From: CAZCZU01 sp964503475
GTDB lineage: Bacteria > Pseudomonadota > Zetaproteobacteria > Mariprofundales > Mariprofundaceae
Direction: 5' to 3'
DNA: 41,055 bases
Assembly: GCA_964503475.1 (NCBI GenBank)
Contig: CAZCZU010000026.1
Location: 1-41,055 of the forward strand
This document shows, piece by piece, positions 37,884 through 41,055 of this stretch. A model generated the notes under the pieces. The model did no database searches and was not told the DNA's origin. It was given only the letters and a program-made list of their open reading frames with translations. Both the position numbers and the translations under genes were made by a program. The stretch's first letter is position 1, and every line of letters begins with the position of its first letter.

Positions 37884-39677
37884 ATGGGTGTAGTGACAAA
37901 CAATGCCGGGGTGGTCGATACCAGTCGGGCGATTCAGATTGCCGATCGGATATGGTGGGTGGGCCATTACCTGCCGGACGATGTGTTCCAGTGTCATGCC
38001 TACCTGATCGAGAACGGCGACCAGTCGGTGCTGATCGATCCCGGTTCCGAGCTCACCTTTCGCCATACGCTGCGCAAGATCAAGGAGGTCACCTCCTTCG
38101 ATAATATCCGCTACTTCGTCTGCCATCATCAGGATCCGGATATCACCGCCGCCATGCGCGATATCGATACCATGGTCACGCGTGATGATGCGCTGCTGGT
38201 GACCCACTGGCGGGCAGCGGCTTTGTTGAAACACTACGGCCTGAAGATGCCGTTCTGGCAGGTGGAGGAGCATGAGTGGCGGCTCGAACTGTCGGATCGG
38301 ACGCTGGAGTTCATCTTCACCCCCTACATGCACTTTCCCGGTGCCTTCTGCACCTTCGATCGTGCCAGCGGCATTCTCTTTTCCAGTGATATCTTCGGCG
38401 GCTTCACCGAAGAGTGGAGTCTTTTCGCCCGCGACGAGTCCTATTTCGAGAATATTCGCCCGTTCCATGAGCACTATATGCCGAGCCAGGAGATTCTGTT
38501 GCACGGCATGCTGACGCTGGAGCAATACCCGATCAAAGCGATCGCGCCGCAGCACGGCTCGATCATTGCCGGTGCGCTGGTGCCGTTTATGATCAACAAG
38601 CTGAAGACGCTGCAGTGCGGGCTTTATCTGATGACCCGGAGCGATTCCGATATCTCGCGCCTGATGCGTCTCAACCGCTTCGTGCGCGAGGCGACGGAGA
38701 CGATGATCTCTTACCGGGAGTTCCGCCAGGTGGCCGAGCACTTTTATCTCGCTGCCCGCGATGTGTTGCCGGTCAGTTCGCTGGAGTTCTTCATTGTCGA
38801 GCCGGACGGTACGGTGCTTCATTTTACGCCACAGAACCGCTACCACGGTGAGGAAAGCGTTGTACCACGCTGCCTGCAGCCGATCATGAATCACGATGGC
38901 GATATGGGGGTGATTCGAAGCAACAGCCATTTCGACAAGGTTCTCTGCGACGAAGAGGGGAGTGTCGGCCTGGCCATCCCGCTGCCGGTGACCGAGGAGT
39001 CGGGTCTGCGTGCCGTGGCCATGTTCCGGCTGGAAGAGGATGTGCCGGTCAGCGATGAGATGAACGAGGTGCTGGGCCGGCTCAATGCCCCGCTGGCGGT
39101 GGCTGTGGAGCGCGAGGATATGTACCGCGGCCTGGAACGCGATCGCAACCGCATCTATGAGCGTTCGATTCGCGATCCGCTCACCGGGCTCTTCTCCCGC
39201 CACTACATGAACGACACGGTAGGACGCATGATCGGTGTGCACGAGCGCGATACCGAGCGCTGCCTGGCGCTGATCATGTTCGATATCGATCACTTCAAGC
39301 ACATCAACGACACCTTTGGCCATCAGACGGGCGATGAGGTGTTGCGCCAGGTGGGCCATACCATCCTGCAGAATTCGCGCGATGTTGATGTGCCGGTCCG
39401 TTTCGGTGGCGAGGAGTTTTCCCTCTTCGTACTGGCCTCGAAGATCGAGGAGGCCATGGTCGTGGCCGAGCGCATTCGCGGCAAGATCGAGTCGATGCAG
39501 TTTTATGCCGGTGAGATGGAGTTCAACGCCACCATCAGTGCCGGTGTTGCCCTGCATGAGCAGGGCGAGAAGCTGGCCGAGATGATGAAGCGGGCCGATG
39601 CCGCCCTCTACGAGGCCAAGAACAGCGGGCGGAATCGTGTTTGCATCGCCCGAGAGGCGGAGGCCACCGAAGCGTAA
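37884..39677 (+). CDS. Diiron MBL-fold (ODP-type) sensor fused to GGDEF diguanylate cyclase
   Basis: A protein of 597 residues. Residues 15 to about 260 are a metallo-beta-lactamase fold of flavodiiron type: HHQDPD (a HxDxD variant of HxExD), His in YMHFPG, Asp in SSDIFGG and His in APQHGS, all at the diiron-ligand positions. A linker with helices (residues 260-420, a GAF-like part) leads to a GGDEF domain with DPLTGLFSRHYM, FDIDHFKHIND, the active motif GGEEF and an I-site RDVD five residues before it. Oxygen-binding diiron sensor domains (ODP) fused to signalling domains are known. An O2- or NO-controlled c-di-GMP switch is the likely job. RBS GGAGG lies just upstream. Confidence 0.88.
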   Translation: MGVVTNNAGVVDTSRAIQIADRIWWVGHYLPDDVFQCHAYLIENGDQSVLIDPGSELTFRHTLRKIKEVTSFDNIRYFVCHHQDPDITAAMRDIDTMVTRDDALLVTHWRAAALLKHYGLKMPFWQVEEHEWRLELSDRTLEFIFTPYMHFPGAFCTFDRASGILFSSDIFGGFTEEWSLFARDESYFENIRPFHEHYMPSQEILLHGMLTLEQYPIKAIAPQHGSIIAGALVPFMINKLKTLQCGLYLMTRSDSDISRLMRLNRFVREATETMISYREFRQVAEHFYLAARDVLPVSSLEFFIVEPDGTVLHFTPQNRYHGEESVVPRCLQPIMNHDGDMGVIRSNSHFDKVLCDEEGSVGLAIPLPVTEESGLRAVAMFRLEEDVPVSDEMNEVLGRLNAPLAVAVEREDMYRGLERDRNRIYERSIRDPLTGLFSRHYMNDTVGRMIGVHERDTERCLALIMFDIDHFKHINDTFGHQTGDEVLRQVGHTILQNSRDVDVPVRFGGEEFSLFVLASKIEEAMVVAERIRGKIESMQFYAGEMEFNATISAGVALHEQGEKLAEMMKRADAALYEAKNSGRNRVCIAREAEATEA

Positions 39678-39683
39678 ACCGGA

Positions 39684-40427
39684 TTATTGCGCTGGCGGTG
39701 TAGCCTGCTCCTTCTGCAGGGAGTGCAGCTCTTTCGGTAGCGGATAGTCAGGGTACTGCTCGATGAACTTCGCCAGCTCCGCGGTTGCTTCTGCTTTTTT
39801 GCCGGCTTCCAGCAGCGCCTGAATCTGTTTCAGCCACATCTCGGGTGCGGGGGGGAGTGCCGATTCCGAGATACTGTCGCTGGCGGCTTTGCGCTGGTTA
39901 CCAAGCTCCCGCGATTCCATATCGAAAGCACGGGCCGGTTCGGCGGCTTTCAACTCCTTTTTCGGTTGGGCCTTGGATTGGGCTGGTGATGGCGCCGGGG
40001 CGGGCGCCTGACGATGCAGCATCGGCGCCGTAGCCTGTCCGGCAGTCGGGGCCGTCGTCGGAGCGGTGGGTGCCACCTTCCGTTTCTCCAGCACGGGGGC
40101 CTGTTTGTTGGCAAAGCCTTCCTGCAGCGCTTCGTTTTCCTGTGCGGCCGGCAGTTCCGACTGCACGGTCGGTGTCAACGCCTCCGGATGCTGCTGTTTC
40201 ATCTGGATGACGACGGAGACGGTGAGCAGGGCGACGGCGGCTGTGGCCAGTGGCGCGATCCAGAAGCGGCGCAGCCAGGGCCACCCGCTCTTCTTCTCCG
40301 TTGCCCTGCGGGCGCGTTGAAGGATGGCGCTATCCAGCCCCATCGGTGGCTCCTCGATACGACTCTGGCGGTAGAGCCTGGAGAGCTGTTCGTCGTGGAG
40401 ATCGTCCGGTTTGTGCGTATCGTTCAT
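39684..40427 (-). CDS. Anti-sigma-factor-like transmembrane protein
   Basis: A protein of 247 residues from ATG 40427 (GGGAGG upstream), overlapping the sigma-factor stop (ATGA). The N-terminal cytoplasmic part (1-52) could bind sigma; one membrane helix is at about 54-74; then a Pro/Ala-rich, disordered periplasmic linker (81-190); and a short helical TPR-like C-terminus, EMWLKQIQALLEAGKKAEAT. No zinc-finger HCC motif is present, so the usual ZAS type is excluded. Gene order and overlap with an ECF sigma factor strongly imply a regulator of that factor. Confidence 0.75.
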   Translation of the reverse strand: MNDTHKPDDLHDEQLSRLYRQSRIEEPPMGLDSAILQRARRATEKKSGWPWLRRFWIAPLATAAVALLTVSVVIQMKQQHPEALTPTVQSELPAAQENEALQEGFANKQAPVLEKRKVAPTAPTTAPTAGQATAPMLHRQAPAPAPSPAQSKAQPKKELKAAEPARAFDMESRELGNQRKAASDSISESALPPAPEMWLKQIQALLEAGKKAEATAELAKFIEQYPDYPLPKELHSLQKEQATPPAQ

Positions 40428-40999
40428 ACCGTACCTCCCATGCACTGGCGCAGTTTGCGGATGGCGTAGCGCATACGGCTTTTCACCGCCTCCTTGTTGC
40501 TGCCGATGCTCTCGGCGATTGCCTCCAGGGCCAGGCCCGCCTCCTCCCTGAGCAGGAACACCTGCCGCTGCGGCGGTGGCAGCTGGGCCAGGCAATCGAG
40601 CAGCCGCTGCATCAGCCGGTTTAACTCGGTCCGGTTCTCCGGCTGTAGCCCGGCATCGCCCATCGCGCAGTCGATGGCCTCTGCATCATCCCCATCGGCT
40701 TCATGCGGCTTCCATTTGCCCTGGCGACGGTAGTGGTCGACCAGGCGGTTGTGGGCGATGCGGTAGAGCCAGGTGGTGAATTTGGCATGCGTTTCGTAGC
40801 GCTTGCGGGCATCGATGACCCGCATCCACACATCCTGAAACAGCTCCTCGGCCACTGCCTTCGACTCGCAGCCGCGCAGCATGAAACGGTAGAGGCCGCC
40901 CTTGTGGCGGGCATAGAGCTGCTCGAAGGCGGCGGCATCGCCGTCCCGGTATTGCAGCATCAGTGCCTCATCGCTCGTTTCGTGTGTCTGCCCGCCCAT
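40424..40999 (-). CDS. ECF-type RNA polymerase sigma factor
   Basis: A protein of 191 residues. Region 2 spans about 25-95 with AAAFEQLYARHKGGLYRFML and FTTWLYRIAHNRLVDHYRR; region 4 about 130-185 with LPPPQRQVFLLREEAGLALEAIAESIG and NKEAVKSRMRYAIRKLRQ. This is the RpoE-like extracytoplasmic-function group. It is transcribed toward the anti-sigma-like gene and overlaps it by four bases. Its promoter targets cannot be named from this window. Confidence 0.92.
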   Translation of the reverse strand: MGGQTHETSDEALMLQYRDGDAAAFEQLYARHKGGLYRFMLRGCESKAVAEELFQDVWMRVIDARKRYETHAKFTTWLYRIAHNRLVDHYRRQGKWKPHEADGDDAEAIDCAMGDAGLQPENRTELNRLMQRLLDCLAQLPPPQRQVFLLREEAGLALEAIAESIGSNKEAVKSRMRYAIRKLRQCMGGTV

Positions 41000-41036
41000 C
41001 GCTTCAATGTAACCTTGAGGGGCAAAGAGGAGAAGT

Positions 41037-41055
41037 GCCTCCGAGTAGCGGAGGC
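41037..41055. terminator. Hairpin at the window end
   Basis: GCCTCCG (41037-41043) pairs with CGGAGGC (41049-41055) around AGTAG. The window ends here, so the T-run that would prove a terminator is not visible. Confidence 0.5.

Noticed and set aside
1..41055. CRISPR arrays, insertion sequences, tRNA or rRNA genes
   Set aside because: No spaced direct repeats, transposase motifs or RNA gene patterns were seen on reading both strands. A covariance-model search was not possible.

Overview
This 41 kb window is a gene-dense piece of a Gram-negative bacterial chromosome. It carries roughly 51 protein genes, no rRNA or tRNA that I could see, no CRISPR array and no insertion sequence. Signal peptides, lipoboxes, a divergent cbb3-type (C-family) haem-copper oxidase, TldD/PmbA, PhoH, CcoG and at least seven CxxCH haem c sites point to a microaerophilic proteobacterium. 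The family mix and oxidase layout remind me of neutrophilic iron oxidisers of the Zetaproteobacteria (Mariprofundus-like). That assignment is inference; I ran no searches.

Layout. (1) 140-4355: a PIN-PhoH ATPase, facing a minus-strand group of two lipoproteins, a CBS-pair protein and an APH/P-loop kinase fusion. (2) 4469-6583: a four-gene ATGA-coupled operon with an anchored cytochrome c, a short oxidase-subunit-I-like protein, a CxxC lipoprotein and a membrane protein. (3) 6959-10615: the cbb3-like terminal oxidase operon, with a CcoN, a CcoO with an enlarged N-terminal region, a haem-free CcoP-like subunit and three tiny membrane proteins, closed by a strong terminator. (4) 10745-19387: thirteen tightly packed plus-strand genes that include CcoS-like and CcoG-like assembly factors, three more cytochromes c, a formylglycine-enzyme-like protein and a membrane-fused spermidine-synthase-like protein. 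(5) 19470-22349: a second short subunit-I-like protein with a Cys-containing partner, facing a DUF420-like membrane protein, then a microprotein and a dihaem cytochrome c4. (6) 22457-24807: a hybrid histidine kinase whose receiver domain is split by a TAG codon, and a small membrane protein. (7) 24867-28977: a GT-C-like membrane protein, an NsrR-like Rrf2 regulator, and a divergent operon of two truncated haemoglobins (one membrane-anchored), a ferredoxin-type reductase and a 36-residue copy of the globin's membrane anchor. (8) 29089-33012: phosphoglycerate mutase, a MotA/ExbB-like channel with a MotB-like stator carrying a VWA domain, and a single-domain receiver. (9) 33066-37837: PfkB kinase, PmbA, TldD, a DUF2007-like protein and an EI24-like protein. 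(10) 37884-40999: a diiron-sensor-like metallo-beta-lactamase fold fused to GGDEF, then an anti-sigma-like protein and an ECF sigma factor.

The central theme is low-oxygen respiration and its protection. Regions 2-5 look like one divided respiratory programme (oxidase, assembly factors, cytochrome donors). The NsrR-globin-reductase region looks like a split flavohaemoglobin for nitric oxide or oxygen chemistry, and the diiron-GGDEF protein could report oxygen or NO to c-di-GMP. The best candidates for undescribed biology are the membrane globin with its free-standing anchor microprotein, the MotA/MotB-VWA stator pair, the oxidase with a haem-less CcoP, and the free-standing subunit-I fragments.
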